A stretch of 17,995 bases of DNA, taken from B2-G16 sp964528085 (GTDB lineage: Bacteria; Bipolaricaulota; Bipolaricaulia; UBA7950; UBA9294). The notes under the pieces were generated by a model. That model was not told the origin of the DNA and made no database searches. It saw nothing but the letters and a program-made list of their open reading frames with translations. Below are positions 1-7,210 of the stretch, in pieces; the first letter of the stretch is position 1, and every line of letters starts with the position of its first letter. The stretch spans positions 1-17,995 of the forward strand of contig CAZGRE010000026.1 in NCBI GenBank assembly GCA_964528085.1, in the 5' to 3' direction. The position numbers were made by a program, and so were the translations under genes.

Positions 1-3000
1 TTGGAGCTTATCGAGCGGTTCGAACAGAATCGGGATTCCTATCGCTCCAGCGAGTACAACGAGGCCCAAGTCAGGTTGGAATTCATCGATCCGTTCTTCA
101 AGGCCCTCGGCTGGGACGTGTATAATGAGAAGAGCTACGCTGAGGCGTATAAAGACGTGGTCCACGAGGACGCGATCAAGGTCGGCGGTGCGACCAAGGC
201 GCCGGATTACGCCTTTCGCATCGGCGGAATCAGAAAGTTCTTCGTCGAGGCCAAGCGCCCGGCGGTGCGGATCAAGGAGGACGCCGATGCGGCGTATCAA
301 CTCCGCCGCTACGCGTGGTCGGCCAAGCTTCCTCTCTCCATCCTTACGGACTTCGAGGAGTTCGCGGTATACGACTGTCGGATAAAGCCGGATAGGTCCG
401 ACAAGGCCTCTACCGCCCGCATCCTCTACCTCACCTATCCGGAATATGAAAGCCGTTGGGACGAGATCGCCGCGATATTTTCTCAAGAGGCGATCCTAAA
501 AGGCTCGTTCGATAAGTACGTCGAATCGACCAAAAAGAAGCGCGGGACCGCCGAGGTGGACGACGCCTTCTTAAAGGAGATCGAAAGCTGGCGCGATCTC
601 CTCGCGCGGAACACCGCCCTGCGCAATCCGGAGCTCTCCACACGCGAACTCAACTTCGCCGTCCAGCGGACGATCGACCGGATCATCTTCCTGCGCATCT
701 GCGAGGATCGCGGGATCGAGACCTATGGGCAGCTTAGGGGGTTACAAAACGGAACACGGATTTATCCTCGTCTGTGTCAGATCTTCCGCCGGGCAGACGA
801 GCGGTACAACTCCGGCCTGTTCCATTTCAGCCGGGAGAAGGACAGGGCCGCTCCGCCCGATGATCTTACTCTCAACCTTACCATCGACGACAAGGTGCTG
901 AAGGAGATACTAAAGGACCTCTACTATCCCGAGAGCCCGTACGAATTCTCGGTCTTGCCGGCCGATATCCTCGGCCACGTCTACGAGCAATTCCTCGGGA
1001 AGGTGATCCGCCTGACGCCGGGACACCGCGCCAAGGTCGAGGACAAGCCCGAGGTGAAGAAGGCTGGCGGCGTCTACTACACCCCAACATACATTGTCGA
1101 TTACATCGTGAAAAACACCGTAGGGCAGCTCTTGGAGGGGAAGACCCCGCGGCAAGTTGCCAAACTACGGATCCTCGATCCCGCTTGTGGTTCCGGTTCG
1201 TTCCTCCTCGGTGCGTACCAGGCCCTGCTCAATTGGCACCTTCAATGGTACCAGGAGCACGATCCGGAAAAGCATGCCAAGAGCCGTTCTCCCAAAGTCT
1301 ATCTCGGTCCCGGCGGTGAGTGGCTACTCACAACCTCGGAGAAGAAGCGCATCCTGCTAAACAACATCTACGGCGTGGACATCGACCCGCAGGCTGTGGA
1401 AGTGACCAAGCTCTCACTCCTTTTGAAAGTCCTAGAAGGAGAGAACGCGGAAACATTGGGAAAGACGTACAGGCTCTTCCATGAGCGGGCGCTCCCAGAT
1501 CTCGGGGATAACATCAAGTGCGGTAACTCCCTCATCGGCCCGGATTTCTATGAAGATAAGCAACTTAGCCTACTCGATGATGAGGAGCGTTACCGTATCA
1601 ACGCCTTCGACTGGAACGCCGAGTTTTCCGAGATCATGAACGCAGGTGGATTCGATGTGGTGATCGGGAATCCGCCGTACATCCGTATCCAAGCGATGAA
1701 GGAGTGGGCTCCGATCGAGGTAGAGTTCTACAAGAAACGCTATACCGCAGCAAGCAAGGGAAACTACGACATCTACGTTGTCTTTGTAGAGCGGGTACTC
1801 CAACTACTGAACAATCACGGCAGGATGGGGTTCATCATGCCGCACAAGTTCTTCCAAGCCAAGTATGGTGCGGCGCTTCGCAAGCTGCTCTCTGCAGGAA
1901 ACCACCTGAGCGAAGTCGTCCACTTTGGCGACCAGCAGATCTTTGCTGGAGCATCTACCTACACCTGCTTGCTCTTCCTGGACAAGGCCGGCAACAAACG
2001 TTTCCGCTACGTCAAAGCCCATGATTTGAATGCCTGGCGGACAAACGGCGAGGCTGTTGAGGGAGACATCCCCGCAGATAGGGTAACGGAGAAAGAGTGG
2101 AACTTCGTTGTAGGGCTAGGAGCAGAGCTCTTTGAGCGATTGAGCGAGATGCCGGTCAAGTTAAAGGACGTGGCAACACGAATGTATCAAGGGCTGATCA
2201 CCAGTGCCGATACGATATTCCTATTTAAAGAGTACCAACGTAAAGCTGGAAATGTTGTGGACGTCTGGTCAAAAGAACTGAACAAGGGGGTCAAGATAGA
2301 GCAGGACGTTCTCAAACCCGTCGTTCGAAGCGGGAACATAAACCGCTACTCGGCGAACCCTACGGCACTTGTGCTTTTCCCTTATGAAGTTAAGAATTGT
2401 GAGGCACGTCTGTACACTCCGGCAGAAATGCAAGAACAGTATCCCTTGGCTTGGTCATATCTAACAGAAAACAAGCGATTGCTTGAGAACCGGGAGAAAG
2501 GTAAGTTTAAGGATCACCAATGGTATCGCTTCGGGCGCTCCCAAAATCTGGGCATGTGGGAACAACCCAAGCTAATGATCCCGTACATGATAACCGACCT
2601 CGCTGCCTACTATGACCAAAGCGATAACTTTTACTTCATCAACGTCACAACAGGCGGATACGGAATCACAGTTGACGAAACAGCGATCAGCTATCCCAAC
2701 TTATGCGGGTTGCTGAACTCCCGACTGCTGGATTTCTACCTCAAGCGAGTGTCCACTAGTTTCCGCGGCGGCTACTTGGCTGCGAATAGGCAGTTCATCG
2801 AACAACTCCCCATCCGCACCATTGACTTTTCCAACCCCTCTGACAAGGCCCGCCACGATCGGATGGTCGAACTGGTCGAAACGATGCTCAAACTGCACAA
2901 GGATCTTCAAGTCGCCAAGACCAATCACGAGAAATCGCTCATCCAGCGCCAGATTGACGCGGCGGACAAACAGATCGACCAGCTCGTCTACGAGCTCTAC

Positions 3001-3048
3001 GGCCTGACTGGTAAGGAAGTCTGCATCATTGAGGATGGCTTTGAATAG
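1..3048 (+). CDS. Type IIG restriction-modification enzyme (fused nuclease, adenine-N6 methyltransferase and specificity domain)
   Basis: Single-chain restriction enzyme and methyltransferase that would cut unmodified foreign DNA and methylate adenine in its own target. Residues 1-150 resemble the HsdR N-terminal nuclease fold: a PD-(D/E)XK site is visible as P68-D69 followed by E83-A-K85. The methyltransferase core has the SAM-binding motif DPACGSGSF (about residues 393-401) and the catalytic NPPY at 557-560 within VVIGNPPYIR, the signature of N6-adenine enzymes of the Eco57I type. Residues of about 720-940 fit a TaqI-like target-recognition domain, and the last 60 residues are a charged helical tail ending in a QLVYELYGLT block common in this family. 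The first codon is TTG at the very edge of the window. The N-terminus already matches the family, so at most a few residues are missing, but whether TTG is the true start cannot be decided. Neighbours are other defence-type genes. Confidence 0.9.
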   Translation: MELIERFEQNRDSYRSSEYNEAQVRLEFIDPFFKALGWDVYNEKSYAEAYKDVVHEDAIKVGGATKAPDYAFRIGGIRKFFVEAKRPAVRIKEDADAAYQLRRYAWSAKLPLSILTDFEEFAVYDCRIKPDRSDKASTARILYLTYPEYESRWDEIAAIFSQEAILKGSFDKYVESTKKKRGTAEVDDAFLKEIESWRDLLARNTALRNPELSTRELNFAVQRTIDRIIFLRICEDRGIETYGQLRGLQNGTRIYPRLCQIFRRADERYNSGLFHFSREKDRAAPPDDLTLNLTIDDKVLKEILKDLYYPESPYEFSVLPADILGHVYEQFLGKVIRLTPGHRAKVEDKPEVKKAGGVYYTPTYIVDYIVKNTVGQLLEGKTPRQVAKLRILDPACGSGSFLLGAYQALLNWHLQWYQEHDPEKHAKSRSPKVYLGPGGEWLLTTSEKKRILLNNIYGVDIDPQAVEVTKLSLLLKVLEGENAETLGKTYRLFHERALPDLGDNIKCGNSLIGPDFYEDKQLSLLDDEERYRINAFDWNAEFSEIMNAGGFDVVIGNPPYIRIQAMKEWAPIEVEFYKKRYTAASKGNYDIYVVFVERVLQLLNNHGRMGFIMPHKFFQAKYGAALRKLLSAGNHLSEVVHFGDQQIFAGASTYTCLLFLDKAGNKRFRYVKAHDLNAWRTNGEAVEGDIPADRVTEKEWNFVVGLGAELFERLSEMPVKLKDVATRMYQGLITSADTIFLFKEYQRKAGNVVDVWSKELNKGVKIEQDVLKPVVRSGNINRYSANPTALVLFPYEVKNCEARLYTPAEMQEQYPLAWSYLTENKRLLENREKGKFKDHQWYRFGRSQNLGMWEQPKLMIPYMITDLAAYYDQSDNFYFINVTTGGYGITVDETAISYPNLCGLLNSRLLDFYLKRVSTSFRGGYLAANRQFIEQLPIRTIDFSNPSDKARHDRMVELVETMLKLHKDLQVAKTNHEKSLIQRQIDAADKQIDQLVYELYGLTGKEVCIIEDGFE

Positions 3049-3096
3049 CTGCAATTGGAGAAGTTGGGAATTATTGCTTGGGAAGGTGCAATCTGA

Positions 3097-3612
3097 GTGA
3101 AAGCTCAAGAGAAGATGGAGGAAGCAAGATTCTTCTTGGAACTCCTGTGTCAACTGGAGAAGGAATGCAAACCGCTGACCAAGAGAACGATAAAAGACGA
3201 AGCCACCTACTTAACTAGCGCGTTAATGAACGCCTGCTACAGTGTATTGGAGCATCTGAAAGCGGAGATACTCGGGGAAGTTGAGAGAACCGATGGGGAA
3301 GCCAGCAAGATCAGAATCGAGAACAAACTAGGCAAGTCCGTCAACGAGTTCAAGGCAAGACACCCTGAGATTGGCGTGGAGCAGCGACGCATATCTGTAC
3401 ATTACCGTTCTGTTCCTGTTGAAAGGCATACAGGCGGAGGGGGATGGGGATCGTCGATGTTTGGAGAAAGGGCCTTTGGAAGCGGCGGCAAGGTTGAACT
3501 ACGCTTCTCAGACCCTCCGCAACAACCTATAGTTACAACATTCAGAAAGGACATTCGTGAGTTGGAACAGTTTATGAGCGATGCTTGCGAACGTTACTTG
3601 CCGCCGAAATGA
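3097..3612 (+). CDS. Uncharacterised 171-residue helical protein in the defence island
   Basis: No function recognised with confidence. It starts at GTG 3097, directly after an in-frame TGA, with a GGAAGG-type ribosome site about nine bases upstream. The N-terminal 75 residues are predicted helical (EEARFFLELL, then TYLTSALMNACYSVLEHL). This layout recalls small HEPN-like proteins found beside toxins and restriction systems, but I see no clear catalytic RxxxxH motif. The middle holds a glycine-rich stretch (HTGGGGWGSS) that looks like a flexible linker, followed by a short strand region (KVELRFS) and a C-terminal helix. It lies 48 bp after the restriction-modification gene and is followed at once by a remnant of another such gene, so it may have been inserted between the enzyme and the DUF3800 gene. 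The HEPN-like idea is a weak inference. Confidence 0.65.
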   Translation: MKAQEKMEEARFFLELLCQLEKECKPLTKRTIKDEATYLTSALMNACYSVLEHLKAEILGEVERTDGEASKIRIENKLGKSVNEFKARHPEIGVEQRRISVHYRSVPVERHTGGGGWGSSMFGERAFGSGGKVELRFSDPPQQPIVTTFRKDIRELEQFMSDACERYLPPK

Positions 3613-3616
3613 ACCA

Positions 3617-3751
3617 GAAAGGGAATCGGAGTTAGGTCTCGCAGCTCAGCATCAGATCGATGCAACGGACAAACAGATCGACCAACTCGTCTACGAGCTC
3701 TACGGACTGACCAAGGAGGAAATCAGGATTGTGGAGGAAAATGTTCTATGA
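3617..3751 (+). pseudogene. 3'-terminal remnant of a second Type IIG restriction-modification gene
   Basis: In the frame that ends at TGA 3749-3751 this stretch encodes a tail reading QIDATDKQIDQLVYELYGLT at 3653-3712, followed by KEEIRIVEENVL. It is the same as the C-terminus of the intact enzyme at 2950-3009. By eye 53 of 60 bases match, and six of the seven differences are in third codon positions with one amino-acid change, so both tails diverged as working coding sequence. There is no start codon or gene body. The first dozen codons are poorly conserved and the left limit is approximate. Its stop overlaps the ATG of the next gene in an ATGA arrangement, which shows that a restriction-modification gene was once translationally coupled to the DUF3800 gene. 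Confidence 0.75.
3733..3737 (+). promoter_or_regulatory. Ribosome binding site for the DUF3800 gene, inside the remnant
   Basis: GGAGG lies ten bases before ATG 3748, within the remnant coding tail. A second ATG at 3751 would be 13 bases away, so 3748 is preferred. The site is left over from a coupled gene pair and would now have to be used by ribosomes initiating without an upstream translated gene. Confidence 0.5.
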
Positions 3752-4605
3752 TGTCACCCAATGCTGGTGGTGTAGACGATGCCCTAAGCCACCATCAAGT
3801 GAATCGTCCGGTTGACCCAGAAGAGCGCTTCCGCCTATACATCGACGAATCTGGAGATCACGTATTTAAGCACCTGGAGGAAGAAGGTCACCGTTACCTA
3901 TGCCTCTTAGGCTGTTGGTTTCGGGGGCGAGACTATCGAACCTTTCACCAAGAGCTGGAAGCCTTCAAACAACATCACTTCCCCCACAATCCAGATGAAC
4001 CCGTCATCCTTCACCGGGAAGATATCATCAATCGGCGTCGTGCTTTCTGGCGCCTTCGTGATCCGGATAAATCACACGCGTTTGATCATGACTTGCTGGA
4101 ACTGATCAGACGTGCTGAGTTTAAGATCGTCGTGGTGGTCATTGACAAGAAGGAACTGAAGCTTCAATATCCAACCCCTGCGCATCCCTACCATCTGGGG
4201 CTCGGATTCATGCTGCAACGCTATTGCGGATTTCTCAATCATATCAACCGCTGTGGAGACGTGATGGCAGAAAGCCGCGGCGGACACGCGGATCGTTTAC
4301 TCAAAGACTCATATAGCCTAGTATATGAACGAGGCGCGTGGGTTAAAAGAGCCGCTTTCTTTCAACAAGCTCTCACAAGCAAAGAACTCAAAGTCAAGCC
4401 GAAATCAGCCAACATCGCGGGTCTGCAACTAGCCGATCTTCTAGCTAATCCATTACGAAAAGCAGTCCTCGTCGAGGAACGCAAAGTGCAGGGTCCGCTG
4501 GCTTCCTTTACCGAACGAATTCTGGAAGCAGTTAAGGATAAGTTTAATCGACATCTATACACCGGACGGGTGGAAGGATATGGAAAGGTCTTGTTCCCCA
4601 AATGA
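3748..4605 (+). CDS. DUF3800 family protein
   Basis: A 285-residue member of DUF3800, a family of predicted RNase H-fold proteins often found in defence islands and near restriction-modification genes; its biochemical role is not established. The N-terminal hallmark YIDESGD is present (Y31, D33, E34, S35, G36) on the first predicted beta strand. A second acidic region follows around the HREDI segment, then the strand IVVVVIDKKEL. The C-terminal hallmark GLQLADLLA places D230 in a helix, as usual for the family. These acidic residues could form a metal-binding site, by analogy with RNase H-like nucleases. The first 25 residues are low in conservation and may be a non-native leader. The gene overlaps the stop of the restriction-modification remnant by the ATGA arrangement and is followed by a hairpin cluster. 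The family call is firm; activity is inferred. Confidence 0.85.
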   Translation: MMSPNAGGVDDALSHHQVNRPVDPEERFRLYIDESGDHVFKHLEEEGHRYLCLLGCWFRGRDYRTFHQELEAFKQHHFPHNPDEPVILHREDIINRRRAFWRLRDPDKSHAFDHDLLELIRRAEFKIVVVVIDKKELKLQYPTPAHPYHLGLGFMLQRYCGFLNHINRCGDVMAESRGGHADRLLKDSYSLVYERGAWVKRAAFFQQALTSKELKVKPKSANIAGLQLADLLANPLRKAVLVEERKVQGPLASFTERILEAVKDKFNRHLYTGRVEGYGKVLFPK

Positions 4606-4607
4606 AA

Positions 4608-4670
4608 AGGCCCTTTTTAGGGCCTCCTCACGCTCGCCCTGCTCGGGCGATCCACCTCCAGAAAACTGGA
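4608..4670. terminator. Cluster of three hairpins after the DUF3800 gene
   Basis: Three perfect stem-loops follow the stop codon closely. The first is AGGCCCT (4608-4614) pairing with AGGGCCT (4619-4625) around a TTTT loop. The second is TCGCCC (4634-4639) with GGGCGA (4645-4650). The third is TCCAG (4657-4661) with CTGGA (4666-4670) around AAAA. On the plus strand no T-run follows the first stem, whereas on the minus strand it is followed by TTTT. It may therefore stop leftward transcripts from the convergent gene as well as rightward ones. Terminator function is inferred from position and stems only. Confidence 0.4.
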
Positions 4671-4944
4671 TTAACATCACTATAGCACAGGGATCGACAA
4701 AATGTCAAATGGAGAGAGTTGTCTCATACAAGATGAGCATGAAGCGAGAACAAGTAGGAGAACAAGCAGGACCTAGTCTTGCGATCCAACTCTAGAATCT
4801 TAGTGCTTTCAGCATTTCTTATGATAGTTGAAGCTCGGCTACTCGGCGAACATTAGGAATTTCTCCGCCCGTTAGCTTGTTAGGCAACGGGGGCGTCCCC
4901 CATCTCTGTATAAAATCTAATGGTAGAACCCGGTTATGACCTGC
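4671..4944. other. Intergenic stretch between convergent genes
   Basis: No gene is supported here. It contains a GGGGG-CGT-CCCCC hairpin at 4889-4901 just beyond the end of the minus-strand gene, with no clear T-tract. It also contains one arm of an imperfect direct repeat (TCTTGCGATCCAAC at 4777-4790) whose partner lies at 6205-6218, on the far side of the 4945-6048 gene. Base composition is AT-richer than the right half of the window. Confidence 0.5.
4777..4790 (+). repeat. Imperfect direct repeat, left copy
   Basis: TCTTGCGATCCAAC matches 13 of 14 bases with TCTTGCGATCTAAC at 6205-6218. Both copies have a CAAGTAGG string upstream (4751-4758 and 6104-6111) and a GCTTTC string downstream. 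The copies bracket the isolated minus-strand gene at 4945-6048. They may be footprints of insertion or chance. Confidence 0.35.
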
Positions 4945-6048
4945 CTAGCCAAGAATCTCTTGTAGATTCGAGCCAGCCACCAGAACGAGGTCGCGTGTAA
5001 CTTGCTCAACTCGAAATACGTTATCCGGCAACGGATACCGGGCATGCGGATTGTGGTAGAGTCTCACTGAAGCCCTCAACACACTCCACGGGAACATCCT
5101 GGTGGCCAGCACGGCACTAACGGTTCTGTGCTGCGGAACCCCATCCTTATACCAGAACGACTCGGAATCGAGATGTTCTTGCATTGCTGAGACCCCTTCC
5201 GCTTGGAGAATCAGCTCCTCAGGAATGCCGAGTAGTGTTCCCGTGACGCTTTCTAAGCTGTTCGTCCATTCGCTGACGATATTGACTGCGATAACGAAAG
5301 GTTTCTCGATCTTCCCATACCATGTGGCCTTCTTCTTCAGCTTAGCAGCAATAGCTGTCTCGGGGCCTCCCCAACGGACCTTGACTGGACCGCTCCTCAC
5401 GTTCGAACTCCACGTCTCCTCGTTATGAAAAATGGGGCGTACTACGAGCTTGACGCGCTTGTCCTCGTATTTCCAGGTCGCATCCCGAAGAAACTCAGTG
5501 CCGTCCGAAGCAGCAGCGATCTGGCTCATAACAAACTCCTTCAGATTCCTGAGGGACGGCAATTGGCTCGACTTAACCACGAGCTCACTAATGGCAAACG
5601 AGATGTATGGCGAGGAAAGAGAGTTGAGCATATCAAGTATCTGCCCCTGAAGCTTCTCCCTACTTCTTTCAGCGTTCGGCTTGTCGGTCACGACCACTGC
5701 CTCCGTGAGAAACTCTGCCCCCGTTGCAGAAGAGACATCGAAATCAGGAGTTCTCGTCTGTCCATCCCGAGACGTATGAATCTCCGGCTTGCATCCAGAG
5801 GCGAGAAGAAACTCGTGAAGGAACAACTCAAAGAAACAAGCGTCGAAATGGGCATCACTGCCCCGTGACATCGCTTGTCGTATTCGGGTCCTTTCCTTGC
5901 GTGTAAGGTGCGAGAACCATAACTCCAACCTGTCACGCGCATCTTCCATGTCTAGCCGGTCACAAACTCGTGAGAAGAAGTCATAGCGGCTCTCGTTGTA
6001 TGCCCTGGGCTCACTACTGCAGTTATCGACTTCTGGAAAGAGGGTCAT
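4945..6048 (-). CDS. Uncharacterised protein with a PD-(D/E)XK nuclease-like core
   Basis: A 367-residue protein not assigned to a named family. Residues 65-120 show the order typical of PD-(D/E)XK nucleases: a helix with acidic residues (FFELFLHEFL, E74 and E79), a glycine-containing turn, TPDFDV with D102, then a hydrophobic strand ending in TEAVVV with E116. The usual lysine two residues after the second acid is replaced by V118, a variation known in some branches of the superfamily, so activity is uncertain. The rest is mixed alpha/beta with a basic AKLKKKATWYGK segment near the middle that could touch nucleic acid. The start is fixed by a strong AGGAGGA site at 6052-6058 four bases upstream and by a good promoter. 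The gene stands alone, convergent with the DUF3800 gene and flanked by short direct repeats, so it may be an acquired cassette. Confidence 0.7.
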   Translation of the reverse strand: MTLFPEVDNCSSEPRAYNESRYDFFSRVCDRLDMEDARDRLELWFSHLTRKERTRIRQAMSRGSDAHFDACFFELFLHEFLLASGCKPEIHTSRDGQTRTPDFDVSSATGAEFLTEAVVVTDKPNAERSREKLQGQILDMLNSLSSPYISFAISELVVKSSQLPSLRNLKEFVMSQIAAASDGTEFLRDATWKYEDKRVKLVVRPIFHNEETWSSNVRSGPVKVRWGGPETAIAAKLKKKATWYGKIEKPFVIAVNIVSEWTNSLESVTGTLLGIPEELILQAEGVSAMQEHLDSESFWYKDGVPQHRTVSAVLATRMFPWSVLRASVRLYHNPHARYPLPDNVFRVEQVTRDLVLVAGSNLQEILG

Positions 6049-6077
6049 TCTTCCTCCTGAAGAACAGCAACCAATGT

Positions 6078-6106
6078 ATTATCGGATGTTTGAATGCGGA
6101 GAGCAA
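6078..6106 (-). promoter_or_regulatory. Promoter of the 4945-6048 gene
   Basis: On the minus strand TTGCTC (6106-6101) and GATAAT (6083-6078) are separated by exactly 17 bases, a good match to sigma-70-type elements. Transcription would start near 6071, giving a leader of about 20 bases that contains the AGGAGGA ribosome site at 6052-6058. Confidence 0.5.
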
Positions 6107-6204
6107 GTAGGGTCTACCATTGGGCTTTGCGCAGTGATGAGGACACCCTTGTTAGTGAAGACTGCCTCTACGGGGTATGAGATCCACAAACCAGCGGCGC
6201 CTGC

Positions 6205-6218
6205 TCTTGCGATCTAAC
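6205..6218 (+). repeat. Imperfect direct repeat, right copy
   Basis: Partner of the 14-base repeat at 4777-4790 with one substitution. It lies 157 bases upstream of the start of the minus-strand gene, between its promoter and the GC-rich palindrome. Confidence 0.35.
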
Positions 6219-6250
6219 ATCAGAGCTTTCTAGATTTCCTTTTCATCCGA

Positions 6251-6300
6251 ACCCCCGCCCCGGCCCTCCCCCATTCGAGGGGGAGGGGGGACTGGGGAGT
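6251..6300. repeat. GC-rich palindromic element (REP-like)
   Basis: CCCTCCCCC (6264-6272) and GGGGGAGGG (6279-6287) form a perfect nine-base-pair stem around ATTCGA. It is flanked by a C-rich left part and a G-rich right part. Elements with this look, giving spurious translations such as PSPSNGGGPGRG, are scattered between genes in several bacterial genomes. I assign it to that class from appearance, since only one copy is in the window. It marks the step from the lower-GC defence region to the GC-richer right part. Confidence 0.5.
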
Positions 6301-6329
6301 TGCCCGGCCACCGGTGGCACCGGTATAAA
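6300..6329 (+). promoter_or_regulatory. Candidate promoter with an operator-like dyad in the spacer, upstream of the SagB-type gene
   Basis: TTGCCC (6300-6305) and TATAAA (6324-6329) are separated by 18 bases. A perfect 12-base palindrome, GCCACCGGTGGC, fills 6307-6318 between them. A dyad between the -35 and -10 elements with a slightly long spacer is the layout of MerR-type regulated promoters. Other repressors can also bind there. Confidence 0.4.
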
Positions 6330-6347
6330 GGCGAGGAAGGAGGAGCG

Positions 6348-7094
6348 ATGAGGACGATCGAAGAGGGGCGCAGCTGGCTGAAGGCCGAGGAATGGGGGAT
6401 GGAGATAGAGACGGATCAGCACACGGGGGTCCCCCACCCACCGCTTCAGAAGCCCGTCCCGGAGGGGGCGAGGCTGATCGAGCTTGTCCCTCCGGAACAG
6501 ATCTCTCTGGGGGACGTTCCCCTGCGAGAGGCGATCGCCCGGCGGCGCAGCCGCCGTCGCTTCTCACAGGAGCCCTTGACTTTGGAGGACCTCTCCTTCC
6601 TCCTTTGGGCCACCCAAGGGGTCAAGGAAGTGGTCCGGGATGGGTTGGCCACCTTCCGCACCGTCCCCTCCGCCGGGGCCCGGCATCCGTTTGAGACCTA
6701 CCTTTCGGTGCACCGGGTGGAAGGGCTGTCCCCCGGCCTCTACCGCTATCTCCCGTTAGACCACCGGCTCGCCCTTCTCCGGGAGGAGGCCGATCTCCCG
6801 GAGAGGATCGCCCAAGCGGCCTTGGGGCAGGAGTTCGTCGGGAAGGCGGCGGCCGTGTTCATCTGGGCGGCGCTCCCCTACAGGACCGAGTGGCGCTATT
6901 CCATCCGCTCCCACAAGGTGATCGCCATCGACGCCGGCCACCTCTGCCAGAGCCTGTATCTCGCCTGCGAGGCGATCGGGGCAGGGACCTGCGCCGTGGG
7001 GGCCTATTCCCAGGTTGCCATGGACGCGTTCCTGGGAGTGGACGGGGAGGAGGAGTTCACCGTGTACCTGGCCCCGGTGGGGAAGCTCCCTTAG
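6348..7094 (+). CDS. SagB-type FMN-dependent dehydrogenase (nitroreductase superfamily)
   Basis: A 248-residue flavoprotein of the SagB/ThcOx branch of the nitroreductase superfamily. Members oxidise azolines to azoles in peptide natural-product pathways, or act as general NAD(P)H/FMN oxidoreductases when they stand alone. Visible landmarks are the basic FMN-phosphate segment RRRSRRRF (residues 65-72), LSFLLWATQG (82-91), PSAGARHPFE (107-116), the SagB form of PSAGGLYPLE, and GTCAVGAY near the C-terminus, where the family binds flavin. ATG 6348 was chosen over an in-frame TTG at 6300 because GGAAGGAGGAG lies immediately before it. The TTG lies inside the promoter and palindrome. No YcaO cyclodehydratase or precursor peptide is nearby, so a role in azole synthesis is not supported by context; a solitary reductase is more likely. 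The family call is firm and the substrate is unknown. Confidence 0.85.
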   Translation: MRTIEEGRSWLKAEEWGMEIETDQHTGVPHPPLQKPVPEGARLIELVPPEQISLGDVPLREAIARRRSRRRFSQEPLTLEDLSFLLWATQGVKEVVRDGLATFRTVPSAGARHPFETYLSVHRVEGLSPGLYRYLPLDHRLALLREEADLPERIAQAALGQEFVGKAAAVFIWAALPYRTEWRYSIRSHKVIAIDAGHLCQSLYLACEAIGAGTCAVGAYSQVAMDAFLGVDGEEEFTVYLAPVGKLP

Positions 7095-7143
7095 GACCCG
7101 GGTACGGCAGCGGAGCCGACCTGCTCGCTGACCGATGGTCGGC

Positions 7144-7210
7144 GGCGATCCTACGCGCCTTCGGTGATGATGAGCACGTCGGCGGCGATGTTCACCGCGT
7201 GACCGCCGAT
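7144..7210. repeat. Direct repeat: copy of the Na/Pi cotransporter 3' end
   Basis: These 67 bases match 12101-12167 at 64 positions in the same orientation. They cover the last 19 codons, the stop and seven bases beyond the stop of the cotransporter gene. All three differences change an amino acid (D to G, D to A, G to E when read on the minus strand), as expected for a copy no longer under selection. Confidence 0.9.

Noticed and set aside
2701..3153. Minus-strand open frame of 150 codons at the end of the restriction-modification gene
   Set aside because: It is antisense to the conserved C-terminal region and the start of the next gene, with no ribosome site or recognisable domain.
4784..4885. 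Integron attC-like site: ATCCAAC and GTTAGGC cores about 100 bp apart next to a lone gene
   Set aside because: The outer cores are not complementary to each other, no inner core pair or folded palindrome is visible, and there is no integrase. Such degenerate heptamers are common.
6251..6300. CRISPR array or tandem repeat
   Set aside because: Only one palindromic unit is present, and I saw no regularly spaced repeats anywhere in the window.
6243..6567. Minus-strand proline-rich open frames near the palindrome
   Set aside because: The peptides are produced by the GC-rich repeat itself and by the antisense of the SagB-type gene. No start signal.
6348..7094. Azole-peptide biosynthesis cluster around the SagB-type gene
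   Set aside because: No YcaO cyclodehydratase, docking protein, precursor peptide or transporter is present on either side.
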